This document shows, one piece after another, positions 51,700-60,643 of a stretch of DNA of 64,000 nucleotides (its first letter is position 1; the number at the start of each line of letters is the position of its first letter). Origin of the DNA: AC2028 sp002373595. GTDB taxonomy: Bacteria; Bacillota; Clostridia; Lachnospirales; Lachnospiraceae. The stretch spans positions 1 to 64,000 of the forward strand of contig CAMOIX010000008.1 of assembly GCA_946616365.1 (NCBI GenBank). The letters run 5' to 3'. The position numbers and the translations under genes were made by a program. A model generated the notes under the pieces. It saw only the letters and a list, made by a program, of their open reading frames with translations. It did not search any database and was not told where the DNA came from.

Positions 51700-52667
51700 T
51701 GACTGACATACTTTTCTTTAAGCCGTTTTTTTCCCATACGATATGGGGAGGAACAAGGCTTCGCGAAGATTTCGGATATGATGAGCCGGGTGAAGATCTC
51801 GGTGAATGCTGGGGAATCTCCGGGCATCCGAGCGGTATGTGCTATGTAAAAGGTGGGGAGTATGACGGCAGATCTCTCGCGGATCTGTGGCAGAATGAGC
51901 CTCGGCTTTTCGGCAGAACGCGCACCGACGGAGATACCGGTAAAGGATCACCTTTCCCCCTGCTGATCAAGATAATAGATGCAAAAAGCGATCTGAGCAT
52001 ACAGGTTCACCCCGATGATGAGTACGCACGAGTACATGAGAATGGTTCGCTGGGAAAGACTGAATGCTGGTACATACTCGACTGTCCGGAGGATGGAAAG
52101 CTCGTTGTAGGACATAATGCTTCGTCACGCGAGGAGCTTGCATCCATGATAGAGAATGGGAGATGGTCGGAACTCATCCGCGAAGTACCTGTTAAAAGGG
52201 GTGATTTCATTCAGATAGATCCCGGTACGATGCATGCCATAAAGGGCGGTGTCATGCTCCTGGAGACTCAGCAGAGCAGTGATATCACCTACAGAGTATA
52301 TGATTATGACAGGCTTCAGAATGGAAAGCCGAGACAGCTTCACATACGGCAGAGCATAGATGTCATGACAGTCCCCGCTGCGGCTCCGGAAGAGAGCGTA
52401 CAGCATTTCGGAGTAGCCACGGAATGCGGCTTGCAGCAGTTATACAGATGCGGTTATTACACTGTGTACAGAGGTGTGGTAAAGGAGTCCGAGAGTGGAG
52501 TACTCCGTATAAGGAGAGAGCATCCTTTTCTCAATCTGTCTGTCATAGACGGATCCGGCACTGTCGAAGGAAAGCCGGTAAAAAAAGGAGATCACATGAT
52601 CCTGACCGCCGCCAAGGACGAGTATACCCTGGGCGGAGATATGGAAGTGATATTGTCAGGGATATGA
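51699..52667 (+). CDS. manA: Mannose-6-phosphate isomerase, class I
   Basis: ManA (322 residues) interconverts mannose-6-phosphate and fructose-6-phosphate. The cupin zinc ligands are visible in SIQVHPDD, the KTECWYIL Glu and the later GTMHAIKGG His. The start overlaps the GH130 stop (TAATG), so both are translated together. It completes entry of mannose released by the GH130 enzyme into glycolysis. Its stop codon abuts the stop of the convergent GH2-like gene with no spacer (TGATCA). Confidence 0.96.
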   Translation: MTDILFFKPFFSHTIWGGTRLREDFGYDEPGEDLGECWGISGHPSGMCYVKGGEYDGRSLADLWQNEPRLFGRTRTDGDTGKGSPFPLLIKIIDAKSDLSIQVHPDDEYARVHENGSLGKTECWYILDCPEDGKLVVGHNASSREELASMIENGRWSELIREVPVKRGDFIQIDPGTMHAIKGGVMLLETQQSSDITYRVYDYDRLQNGKPRQLHIRQSIDVMTVPAAAPEESVQHFGVATECGLQQLYRCGYYTVYRGVVKESESGVLRIRREHPFLNLSVIDGSGTVEGKPVKKGDHMILTAAKDEYTLGGDMEVILSGI

Positions 52668-55640
52668 TCAGGTGAAGAGATTCAGGAAAGCTTCGGAAGT
52701 GACTGTCTGAACCTCGAGCTGTCTGAACCTGTTAACGGTAGAAACAAGATATGAGAACATACTGCGCTGGAGGAACAGAGCCTCTGCGCAGTTTTCTTTT
52801 ATCAGTGAAGGAAGATCTGCGGTGCATACGAGGATCCTGGCGGGAAGATCGTCGACGGATACCTCAAATATCATACCGAGCAGATGATTCCTTGAAGGGG
52901 AATCGATTACGCGTACGATGGGGGATATACCTGCGCCGTCCAATATCACGGCACGGCTGCCGCTTACGATCCTATACCACTCAGGTGTGGTACATGCATC
53001 GCTCATAAAGTCTGATATTGCGGGATGTGAGCTGTTTATTACGAGGCCATAGGTGCCCGGACCGCCGGGTTTACCCTTGGCAGCGCTGTATGAGTTCAGA
53101 TCTCTTGCAGGTCCTACTTCGGGTGCATATGAGACCTTTACCGACTTCGTATAGGGAAGATCGTTTGCATAGAGAAGCACAGCACCGGGAGTTTTTGCAA
53201 ACTCAAGGGCTTCCCCGGCATTTTTGGCGAGCGAAACCTTAAAGAGTCTGGAAGAATACGGTCTGGTGCCGGTTGAGGTAAAGAACTCGGGCTCTATCTC
53301 ACCTGTTTTTTCTGATACTGCAAGCTCGCCCTCGGGTATATCGGACATCTTCGGGAAGGACGAGATATAATATGTATTTCTGGTGTTTACCGTGCCGGAA
53401 GAGAGCTCAAATACGAGCTTTATCGACATGGGGACTTCGGATTCGGGGACTTTAAGCTTGCAGATGCAGAGCTTGTGTCTGCCGGGCGCGTCGATATCGG
53501 GCAGATCGCACTGTCCTGAGCTTATGGTTTCGCCGCTCCTGCGGTCTATCATGCAGTATGAGAGAACGGGAGAGGCGATGGGCTCCTTTCCGTAATAGGC
53601 GAGCAGCATACGGCATTTCATCGAAGATCCCGCTTCGACGATATATGAGGGGAAACATGCCATAAGTACTGTATCCGAGCAGAAAGTCCTCCATTTTGTC
53701 TCGCTGAAGAACCCCTTGTTTTTGGAGAGGGGATCAAGTACACCGCTAAGGGAAGGATGCACTCCGAGATTGTCTCTGAGACCGCTCAGGAAGAATCCGG
53801 CGAGGTATTCGGATCTGAATGCCGCTTCGAGTTCGTTTTTCAGGCAGTTGGCCGCCAATGCGCCCGCACATTCAAAAGACTGTGAGAGATACGGACCCGA
53901 AGGGGAACTCAGGACTTTCCTGAGTGTCGATGTGATATATGAGGGCTTTAACAGGCCGGTATAATTCGCAGCGCTCCCCTGATCCCTGGTCAGATATCTG
54001 GGATCGGGATAGAAATCATATCCGCCTATGCGGTCCGAGATGACCGGAATAAGGGGTATACTGTCAGAGTCAGCCAGAGTCGAGATGGTCTCGTCAGTAG
54101 CAGCAGAGTCATGGAGGAGGAACCCGCTCTTACCGAACAGATCGGGGCGAATAGTCGCATCGTAGCGAGTGGATGTACCCGGTACGGAATTCTGTATGAA
54201 ACCTAACGGGCCGTCACACTCGGGGAAAGCGCCTCGAAGGAGTCTCGTACGGGACAGCCTGGATGCTATCCGGCATGAATCCCTGTGGACGAGGAGCAAT
54301 GAAGGATGCGAAGTAAGTGACCTGAGGACCTCGAGCTGATCGGATGAGTAGTCCTCTATGGTCAGGAATATGCACAGACCGAGGAAGTCCGCTGCCAGAA
54401 GAGCGGCTTCCGAGGGAATGTATTTATAATAACGAATGCAATTTATACCCCAGTTCTTTGTACATTTATAATATGTCAGCCACTCGCCGAGAGAAACCGG
54501 CGCAAATCCTGTGAGCGGGAATGAGAGTGGATCGTACTCGCCGCGTATAAAGAACGGGGATCCGTTCAGCTCAAAATGATTTTCAAAGGCTTTGAAATCA
54601 CGGAAGCCAAACCAATGACATACGTTATCTATAACTTCTTCGCCATCGTATATTTCTGTGGTCAATCTGTAGACCCAGGGCTCATATTCATCCCAAGTAA
54701 CAGATGTTTTTGAAAGATCTATAGGTATACGTACCGTAGAAATATATGATCCTGACGAATCAAGAGATGCGTTATTTAATTCCGCCTCGTATTCGATAAC
54801 GGGTATTATATCATTCCATATCTTAAGATTTGACTCAATGCTCTTTCTTGAATCATGGAACTGAGGACCGGAAAGTTCAGTATTTTCCTGATCATCTGAA
54901 GAGGTATCGGATTTCCGTTCATCCTCGGAAGGGGTCTCAGCCTCGTCAGCGTCAGTTCTTTCCTTCTCGTCCGGAAGCAACCTGCACAGATCCACATGGG
55001 ATTTAAGTACAAGCTCCGAAAACTCTGAAGAACATGCGATATTTAATAAGAGTTCTGCATTGGATTCGGTCGGGTAGGAGATCACCCTGGACTTCTTAAT
55101 GTAGATATCACTTGTTATTTTGATATAGATCTCACCGAGCATTCCGTTCCAGTTGTATTCGGCGGTTACTGTCTCCGGTACGGCGGAGAGATCGTTGTCC
55201 TCCGAGGGTGCGTTGGAGACCATGACCGTGACTGAAGGACATATGGTATGAAGGAACGGAGTGAGATCGAATTCCGCTGTGGTGAAGTCGCCGGACGAGG
55301 ATCCGACCGGCTGATTGTCCACCCATACTCCGAGTATGCGGCGGGCTCTTTCTATATGTAATATTACTTTCCTTCCGCCGATCTCTCTTATATGGTCGAA
55401 GGGAAGGTTTACGCTCTTCTGATACCAGGCATATCCTGCAAAGGGATGGGAGGCCGTCATGCCGGGGGCGCCCGGGGCATTTGAGTATTCGATATCTCTC
55501 GGTGCGACTTCGGCTGCGGCTACAGTGCCGGGCAGATCTATCTCAAGAGGATAGGCATAGCTCTCAAAATGCCTGGATAGTCCACGCATCTGTTCGTCGA
55601 GTCGTAATGCCCATTTTCCTGAGAGATCAATCCTGATCAT
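52668..55640 (-). CDS. GH2-fold protein lacking both catalytic glutamates
   Basis: The product has 990 residues from ATG 55640, the start matching the family (IDLSGKWALRLDEQ). The sugar-binding jelly roll (about 1-150), immunoglobulin-like domain and TIM-barrel region of GH2 can be followed. At the acid/base position, where homologues have HPS...GNE, it reads HPSLLLVHRDS (about 445-455). At the nucleophile, expected SHEIGQY is SDRIGGY (535-541). Both catalytic Glu are missing, so it is probably inactive as a glycosidase. An acidic low-complexity insert lies near 224-262. The start overlaps the upstream methyltransferase end by 14 nt. No signal peptide. Confidence 0.82.
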   Translation of the reverse strand: MIRIDLSGKWALRLDEQMRGLSRHFESYAYPLEIDLPGTVAAAEVAPRDIEYSNAPGAPGMTASHPFAGYAWYQKSVNLPFDHIREIGGRKVILHIERARRILGVWVDNQPVGSSSGDFTTAEFDLTPFLHTICPSVTVMVSNAPSEDNDLSAVPETVTAEYNWNGMLGEIYIKITSDIYIKKSRVISYPTESNAELLLNIACSSEFSELVLKSHVDLCRLLPDEKERTDADEAETPSEDERKSDTSSDDQENTELSGPQFHDSRKSIESNLKIWNDIIPVIEYEAELNNASLDSSGSYISTVRIPIDLSKTSVTWDEYEPWVYRLTTEIYDGEEVIDNVCHWFGFRDFKAFENHFELNGSPFFIRGEYDPLSFPLTGFAPVSLGEWLTYYKCTKNWGINCIRYYKYIPSEAALLAADFLGLCIFLTIEDYSSDQLEVLRSLTSHPSLLLVHRDSCRIASRLSRTRLLRGAFPECDGPLGFIQNSVPGTSTRYDATIRPDLFGKSGFLLHDSAATDETISTLADSDSIPLIPVISDRIGGYDFYPDPRYLTRDQGSAANYTGLLKPSYITSTLRKVLSSPSGPYLSQSFECAGALAANCLKNELEAAFRSEYLAGFFLSGLRDNLGVHPSLSGVLDPLSKNKGFFSETKWRTFCSDTVLMACFPSYIVEAGSSMKCRMLLAYYGKEPIASPVLSYCMIDRRSGETISSGQCDLPDIDAPGRHKLCICKLKVPESEVPMSIKLVFELSSGTVNTRNTYYISSFPKMSDIPEGELAVSEKTGEIEPEFFTSTGTRPYSSRLFKVSLAKNAGEALEFAKTPGAVLLYANDLPYTKSVKVSYAPEVGPARDLNSYSAAKGKPGGPGTYGLVINSSHPAISDFMSDACTTPEWYRIVSGSRAVILDGAGISPIVRVIDSPSRNHLLGMIFEVSVDDLPARILVCTADLPSLIKENCAEALFLQRSMFSYLVSTVNRFRQLEVQTVTSEAFLNLFT

Positions 55641-56544
55641 TGTCAAATAAAACCCTTCCGCTGGCGCCGCAGGGAAGAACGAGCGAACTGCCCGATACGG
55701 GCAGGCCGATCTCATCTGCGGTGACGGTTCCCTTGTGAGACTTCAGTACTGTTTTGGATAATATATAGGTAAGAACTCCGGGCTGGAGTCCCGTTGTATA
55801 TGAATTGAGCAGGAAAAAGAGAGGCTTATCCGACACAAGCTCCGATACTTTTTCCATAAAAGGCCAGAGGCTCTCTTCGAGCTTCCAGATCTCACCCTTG
55901 GGTCCTCTTCCGTATGAAGGGGGATCCATTATGATGCCGTCGTATTTATTACCGCGCCTGATCTCTCGCTCGACCAGTTTGAGACAGTCGTCGACGAAGT
56001 AGCGGATGGGAGCATCGCCGAGACCGGAGAGGACTGCATTATCCTTCGCCCAGCCGGTCATACCTTTGGAGGCATCGACATGGACAACTTCCGCACCCGA
56101 AGCGGCGGCCGATATCGTGGCACCGCCCGTGTATGCAAACAGATTGAGCACTTTGACGGGTGTATTGTCCCCCGATCTTTTCCTGCGTGAGACTTCTTCT
56201 TCTATTATAGAAGAAAACCAATCCCAGTTGACTGCCTGCTCGGGGAAAACGCCCGTATGCTTGAAAGCAAAGGGCTTAATGTGAAAGCGGAGCTTTTTGC
56301 CCGTGATGAGCTCATATCCGATATCCCATTCGTCGGGCATACTGCGATCGTCCCATTCACCGCCGCCTTTGGCGGAGCGGATATAGCGGCCGTCGTATTT
56401 TTTCCAGCGGGGATGGGAGCGCTTCGTATTCCATATTATCTGCGGATCCGGACGGACGAGTACAACATCACCCCAGCGTTCAAGCTTTTCTCCGCCCGAA
56501 GTGTCAAATACTTCTATATCTTTCCATCTGTCCGCTATGATCAT
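55627..56544 (-). CDS. RlmI-like class I SAM methyltransferase
   Basis: The 305-residue cytosolic methyltransferase has VLNLFAYTGGATI as SAM-binding motif I and MDPPSYGRGPKGEIW as the catalytic DPPSY motif. These are typical of the RlmI/YccW group that methylates rRNA. The N-terminal PUA domain of full-length RlmI is missing, replaced by a shorter beta region (about 1-60). It could methylate 23S rRNA or another RNA. The ribosome site is weak. It diverges from the S10 operon. Confidence 0.85.
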   Translation of the reverse strand: MIIADRWKDIEVFDTSGGEKLERWGDVVLVRPDPQIIWNTKRSHPRWKKYDGRYIRSAKGGGEWDDRSMPDEWDIGYELITGKKLRFHIKPFAFKHTGVFPEQAVNWDWFSSIIEEEVSRRKRSGDNTPVKVLNLFAYTGGATISAAASGAEVVHVDASKGMTGWAKDNAVLSGLGDAPIRYFVDDCLKLVEREIRRGNKYDGIIMDPPSYGRGPKGEIWKLEESLWPFMEKVSELVSDKPLFFLLNSYTTGLQPGVLTYILSKTVLKSHKGTVTADEIGLPVSGSSLVLPCGASGRVLFDNDQD

Positions 56545-56579
56545 ATAAGTGAGATTCCGTAAAATGATTTAGATTTTGG

Positions 56580-56608
56580 TTGCCGATACCTGCCCGACAA
56601 CATATAAT
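56580..56608 (+). promoter_or_regulatory. S10 operon promoter P1
   Basis: TTGCCG (56580-56585), a 17-bp spacer and TATAAT (56603-56608) form a sigma-A promoter 65 bp from the methyltransferase start, on the opposite strand. Confidence 0.65.
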
Positions 56609-56672
56609 AAGATACCACAAAATAGATTTTTATGGAAGAAAATGAGTTTTTTGAAAAAAATAAAAAAAATGC

Positions 56673-56701
56673 TTGCATTTTGCAGACAGGTCGGGTAGAA
56701 T
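56673..56701 (+). promoter_or_regulatory. S10 operon promoter P2 with A-tract upstream element
   Basis: TTGCAT (56673-56678), a 17-bp spacer and TAGAAT (56696-56701) follow a run of A-tracts (56654-56669) that resembles an UP element. Such elements are common at ribosomal promoters. Confidence 0.75.
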
Positions 56702-56707
56702 GTCTCT

Positions 56708-56944
56708 TGCTGTGACATGATAGCTGTGAAGCGGAGGTTGCCATGATCGGGTGACCGGTTATGGGTTTTTCGCGGAGCGAATGTCGAGTTTAACCTGACG
56801 ACAAGTCACTGTACGATGTCTACAATATGTAGAAACGCCGTGTGACACACACGGGCAAATGTAGCCCGCGACACACACGGGCTAGTGTACAGTCACCGCT
56901 TGTCGCATATGCAACTTAAATGCGAAAAGGAGGCGACTTATTTT
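56708..56944 (+). ncRNA. Structured leader of the S10 ribosomal operon
   Basis: The 237-nt leader after P2 has a long closing stem (56800-56805 with 56899-56904, and 56809-56814 with 56887-56892). It encloses hairpins CTACA/TGTAG (56820-56832) and CCGTGTG/CACACGG (56838-56854) and an AGCCCG/CGGGCT stem (56863-56883). An upstream TTCGC/GCGAA hairpin lies at 56769-56781. Together these suggest an autoregulatory r-protein leader. The stretch 56545-56944 has no gene; it holds this leader and the two promoters. Confidence 0.65.
56844..56882 (+). repeat. Two 13-nt repeats in the S10 leader
   Basis: GACACACACGGGC occurs exactly at 56844-56856 and 56870-56882. GCCC at 56864-56867 between them can pair with the GGGC of either copy, so the two pairings exclude each other. 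This is the pattern expected of a switch. Confidence 0.8.
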
Positions 56945-57262
56945 ATGGCAAGTCAAGTAATGAGAATCACGCTCAAGGCTTATGAGCATCAGTTGGTGGA
57001 TTCCGCAGCGGCAAAGATCATCGAGACCGTTAAGAAGAACGGATCATCCGTAAGCGGACCGGTACCCCTTCCTACTAAGAAGGAAGTCGTAACCATCCTC
57101 AGAGCTACTCATAAGTACAAGGATTCACGTGAGCAGTTCGAGCAGAGAACGCACAAGCGTCTCATCGACATCCTCTCGCCCACGAAGAACACTGTAGAAG
57201 CTCTTCAGAGGCTCGAGGTTCCCGCAGGCGTATTCATCGACATCAAGATGATGGATAAGTAG
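56945..57262 (+). CDS. rpsJ: 30S ribosomal protein S10
   Basis: S10 (105 residues) belongs to the small-subunit head and, as NusE, to antitermination complexes. MRITLKAYEHQLVDSAAAKI and the C-terminal VFIDIKMM are conserved. The ATG at 56945 is 11 nt after AAGGAGG, a slightly long spacing; a longer frame upstream lies in the leader. First gene of the S10 operon. Confidence 0.98.
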   Translation: MASQVMRITLKAYEHQLVDSAAAKIIETVKKNGSSVSGPVPLPTKKEVVTILRATHKYKDSREQFEQRTHKRLIDILSPTKNTVEALQRLEVPAGVFIDIKMMDK

Positions 57263-57339
57263 TAACATTCTTTATGAACGCAGCGCTGCTACATATTATA
57301 TGAAAGCATCTGCGGTCCAATGCAGAAAGAGGTGTAAGT

Positions 57340-58023
57340 ATGAAGAAAGCAATCTTAACAACCAAGGTCGGCATGACTCAGGTATTTGCTGAGGACGGAA
57401 GCCTTATCCCGGTAACCGTACTTCAGGCAGGTCCCTGCACAGTTACGCAGATCAAGACTCCCGAGAACGACGGCTACAGCGCAGTTCAGGTCGGCTTCGT
57501 AGAGAAGAAGGACAGAGTAGTCAACAAGGACAAGGGAGGCTCCAAGAAGGTATATAACCGTACCGGAGCAGGCAAGGCAGAGCAGGGTCATTTCAAGAAG
57601 GCAGGAACCACTTCCAAGAGATATGTAAGGGAGTTCAGGTTCGAGAATGCCGCTGACTATAAGCTCGGCGACGAGATCAAGGCTGACATCTTTGCAGTGG
57701 GAGATCACATCGATGCTTCCGCTATCACCAAGGGAAAAGGATTCCAGGGTGCCATCAAGAGACTCGGCCAGCACAGAGGACCCATGAAGCACGGTTCCAA
57801 GTTCCATCGTCATCAGGGTTCAAACGGAGCATGCTCATCCCCCAGCCGTGTATTTAAGGGAAAAGGAATGCCCGGTCACATGGGTTGCGTAAAAGTAACC
57901 GTTCAGAACCTCGAGGTTGTTCGTGTTGATGCAGACAAGAACATCATTCTCGTAAAGGGAGCGGTACCGGGACCTAAGAAAGCAATGGTAACGATCAAGG
58001 AGACCACGAGAGCTGAGGTCTGA
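57340..58023 (+). CDS. rplC: 50S ribosomal protein L3
   Basis: L3 (227 residues) helps start 23S rRNA assembly and reaches the peptidyl-transferase centre. AILTTKVGMTQVF at the N-terminus and KGKGMPGHMG near residue 170 are characteristic. AGAGGTG precedes the ATG. A 77-nt gap separates it from rpsJ; no terminator is visible in it. Confidence 0.98.
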   Translation: MKKAILTTKVGMTQVFAEDGSLIPVTVLQAGPCTVTQIKTPENDGYSAVQVGFVEKKDRVVNKDKGGSKKVYNRTGAGKAEQGHFKKAGTTSKRYVREFRFENAADYKLGDEIKADIFAVGDHIDASAITKGKGFQGAIKRLGQHRGPMKHGSKFHRHQGSNGACSSPSRVFKGKGMPGHMGCVKVTVQNLEVVRVDADKNIILVKGAVPGPKKAMVTIKETTRAEV

Positions 58024-58060
58024 TCGGATCTTTGCGACAGGGTAGATTAAGGAGGAAGAA

Positions 58061-58681
58061 ATGGCTAAAGTATCCGTTTACAATATGGAAGGCAAGGAAG
58101 TCGGAAGTGTCGACTTAAACGATGCCGTCTTTGGCGTAGAGGTCAATGAGCACCTCGTACACATGGCAGTATTACAGTACCTTGCAAATAATCGTCAGGG
58201 AACACAGAAGGCAAAGACCCGTTCGGAAGTATCCGGCGGCGGACGTAAGCCTTGGAGACAGAAGGGCACGGGACATGCAAGACAGGGTTCCATCCGTGCA
58301 CCGCAGTGGAAAGGCGGCGGAGTTGTATTCGCTCCCGTTCCGAGAGATTACTCCTTCAAGCTTAACAAGAAGGAGAAGAGAGCGGCTCTTAAGTCCGTTC
58401 TCAGCGATAAGGTTAACACCGAATCATTAATCGTAGTAGATGAGCTTAAGTTTGATGAGATCAAGACCAAGAGTTTCGCAAAGGTCATGACCAATCTCAA
58501 GGTAGACAACGGACTCGTTGTTCTCGCAGACAACGATGCAAATGTTGTTCTCAGCGCAAGGAACCTTGCAAATGTGAACACCACTCCCGTTAACAATCTC
58601 GGAGTATACGATGTACTCAAGGCTAAGAAGCTCGTCGTTACCAAGGACGCACTTGAGAAGATCGAGGAGGTATACGCATAA
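58061..58681 (+). CDS. rplD: 50S ribosomal protein L4
   Basis: L4 (206 residues) lines the exit tunnel and in some bacteria is the autoregulator of this operon. The internal loop KPWRQKGTGHARQGSIRAPQ is conserved. AAGGAGG precedes the ATG and the stop shares one base with the rplW start. L4 is a candidate ligand of the leader RNA upstream of rpsJ. Confidence 0.98.
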   Translation: MAKVSVYNMEGKEVGSVDLNDAVFGVEVNEHLVHMAVLQYLANNRQGTQKAKTRSEVSGGGRKPWRQKGTGHARQGSIRAPQWKGGGVVFAPVPRDYSFKLNKKEKRAALKSVLSDKVNTESLIVVDELKFDEIKTKSFAKVMTNLKVDNGLVVLADNDANVVLSARNLANVNTTPVNNLGVYDVLKAKKLVVTKDALEKIEEVYA

Positions 58682-58980
58682 TGGCTGACATTAAATATTA
58701 TGATGTAATCTTAAAGCCGGTTATCACCGAGCAGAGCATGTCCGGAATGAGCGAGAAGAAATATACCTTCCTTGTTCATCCCGATGCAAATAAGAGCCAG
58801 ATCAAGGAAGCTGTCGAGAAGATGTTCGACGGCGCAAAGGTAAAGAAGGTCAACACCGTTAATACCGACGGCAAGACCAGACGTCGCGGACGCACTGTTG
58901 GTCAGACCGCTAAGACCAAGAAGGCGATCGTATGGCTCACGGAGGAGAGTAAGGAGATCGAGATCTACTCCGGATTATAA
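58681..58980 (+). CDS. rplW: 50S ribosomal protein L23
   Basis: L23 (99 residues) sits at the tunnel exit and docks trigger factor and signal recognition particle. YYDVILKPVITEQS and the loop TDGKTRRRGRTVGQTAK are typical. Translation is coupled to rplD by a 1-nt overlap. The 80-nt gap after it contains a short ACAGGT/ACCTGT inverted repeat but no U-tract. Confidence 0.98.
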   Translation: MADIKYYDVILKPVITEQSMSGMSEKKYTFLVHPDANKSQIKEAVEKMFDGAKVKKVNTVNTDGKTRRRGRTVGQTAKTKKAIVWLTEESKEIEIYSGL

Positions 58981-59060
58981 TCAGCGACGAAGTTTGAAGT
59001 ATACAGGTGGGTATTAAACAAAAAACCTGTGCAAAGGATTAACAGAAAAGGAGAATTAAA

Positions 59061-59903
59061 ATGGGAATCAAGTCTTACAATCCCTACACCCCGTCCAGAA
59101 GAAACATGACGGGCTCAGACTTCTCCGAGGTCACCAAGAAGACTCCGGAAAAGAGCCTCGTTTCTAACAAGAAGAAGAACGCGGGACGTAACAACCAGGG
59201 AAAGATCACCGTCAGACATCAGGGTGGCGGAAGCAAGAGAAAATACAGACAGGTGGATTTCAAGAGATTTAAGGATGGAATCCCCGCAACCGTTATCGGG
59301 GTCGAGTACGATCCCAACCGTACCGCTAACATCGCACTTATCTGCTATGCGGACGGAGAGAAAGCTTATATCCTCGCTCCCGAGGGACTTACCGACGGAA
59401 TGAAGATAATGAACGGTCCTACCGCCGAGGTTAGAGTAGGCAACTGCCTTCCCCTCGAGCAGATACCCGTAGGTACCATCGTACACAACATCGAGCTCTA
59501 TCCCGGAAAGGGAGGCCAGATGGTTCGCTCGGCAGGAGCCGGTGCGCAGCTCATGGCTAAGGAAGGAAAGTATGCGACGCTTCGTCTTCCTTCAGGCGAG
59601 ATGAGAATGGTTCCCCTCAACTGCCGCGCTACGATCGGAAATGTCGGCAACATCGATCACAACCTTATCAAGATCGGTAAGGCAGGACGTAAGCGCCACA
59701 TGGGAATCCGTCCTACGGTTCGCGGATCCGTCATGAACCCCAACGATCACCCGCATGGAGGTGGTGAGGGTAAGACCGGTATCGGTCGTCCGGGCCCGAG
59801 CACTCCTTGGGGCAAGCCTGCTCTCGGTCTTAAGACCAGAAAGAGCAAGAAGGCTTCCAACAAGCTGATCGTAAGACGCCGTGACGGCAAAACGCTGAAG
59901 TAA
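59061..59903 (+). CDS. rplB: 50S ribosomal protein L2
   Basis: L2 (280 residues) supports the peptidyl-transferase centre. The C-terminal GSVMNPNDHPHGGGEGKTGIG motif, with its conserved His, is intact. AAGGAG precedes the ATG. Length and order are normal. Confidence 0.98.
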   Translation: MGIKSYNPYTPSRRNMTGSDFSEVTKKTPEKSLVSNKKKNAGRNNQGKITVRHQGGGSKRKYRQVDFKRFKDGIPATVIGVEYDPNRTANIALICYADGEKAYILAPEGLTDGMKIMNGPTAEVRVGNCLPLEQIPVGTIVHNIELYPGKGGQMVRSAGAGAQLMAKEGKYATLRLPSGEMRMVPLNCRATIGNVGNIDHNLIKIGKAGRKRHMGIRPTVRGSVMNPNDHPHGGGEGKTGIGRPGPSTPWGKPALGLKTRKSKKASNKLIVRRRDGKTLK

Positions 59904-59920
59904 GGTAGGAGGAAAGATAA

Positions 59921-60202
59921 ATGTCGAGATCACTTAAGAAAGGACCTTTTGCAGACGCACAGCTTCTCAAGAAGGTCGATGCAATGAATAACTCGGGACA
60001 GAAGTCCGTTATCAAGACCTGGTCCCGTCGTTCCACAGTTTTCCCCTCCTTTGTAGGGCACACCATCGCAGTTCATGACGGACGCAAGCACGTGCCTGTA
60101 TACATCACGGAGGACATGGTAGGACACAAGCTCGGTGAGTTCGTAGCTACCAGAACATACAGAGGACATGGCAAGGACGAGAAGAAGTCCGGCGTAAAAT
60201 AA
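59921..60202 (+). CDS. rpsS: 30S ribosomal protein S19
   Basis: S19 (93 residues) contacts the tRNA A site in the small-subunit head. SRSLKKGPFAD and VYITEDMVGHKLGEF are conserved. GTAGGAGGAAAG lies just before the ATG. Confidence 0.98.
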   Translation: MSRSLKKGPFADAQLLKKVDAMNNSGQKSVIKTWSRRSTVFPSFVGHTIAVHDGRKHVPVYITEDMVGHKLGEFVATRTYRGHGKDEKKSGVK

Positions 60203-60229
60203 GCTAAGTTGTGAAAGGAGTGTAAATCT

Positions 60230-60625
60230 ATGGCTAAGGGACATAGATCTCAGGTTAAGAGAGAGAGAAACGAAGAGAATAAAGAGAAGCGCCCTTCCGC
60301 AAAGCTGTCATACGCTAGGGTTTCCGTCCAGAAGGCATGCTTTGTTCTGGATGCTATCCGCGGAAAGGATGTAACTACCGCAAAGGCTATACTGGAGTAC
60401 AATCCCAGATACGCTTCGGCTATCATAGGTAAGCTTCTCGCATCTGCAGTAGCCAATGCAGAAAATAATAACGGAATGAGCGCTGATAATCTCTATATCG
60501 CAGAGTGCTATGCAAATCAGGGTCCCATCATGAAGAGGATCAGACCCCGTGCACAGGGCAGAGCATACAGAATAGAGAAGAGAATGAGCAACATCACGAT
60601 CGTTCTGGACGAGAAGAAGAACTAA
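60230..60625 (+). CDS. rplV: 50S ribosomal protein L22
   Basis: L22 (131 residues) forms part of the exit tunnel through its long beta-hairpin, here KRIRPRAQGRAYRIEKR, where macrolide-resistance changes occur in the family. The N-terminus carries a basic extension (about 20 residues) before the usual AKLSYARVS start, a common variation in Clostridia. Confidence 0.97.
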   Translation: MAKGHRSQVKRERNEENKEKRPSAKLSYARVSVQKACFVLDAIRGKDVTTAKAILEYNPRYASAIIGKLLASAVANAENNNGMSADNLYIAECYANQGPIMKRIRPRAQGRAYRIEKRMSNITIVLDEKKN

Positions 60626-60643
60626 GGGAAAGGAGTTCGCTAA

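Noticed and set aside
56632..56715. 27-residue frame in the S10 upstream region
   Set aside because: It spans promoter P2 and is Lys/Asn/Glu-rich because of the A-tracts; no conserved ribosome site.
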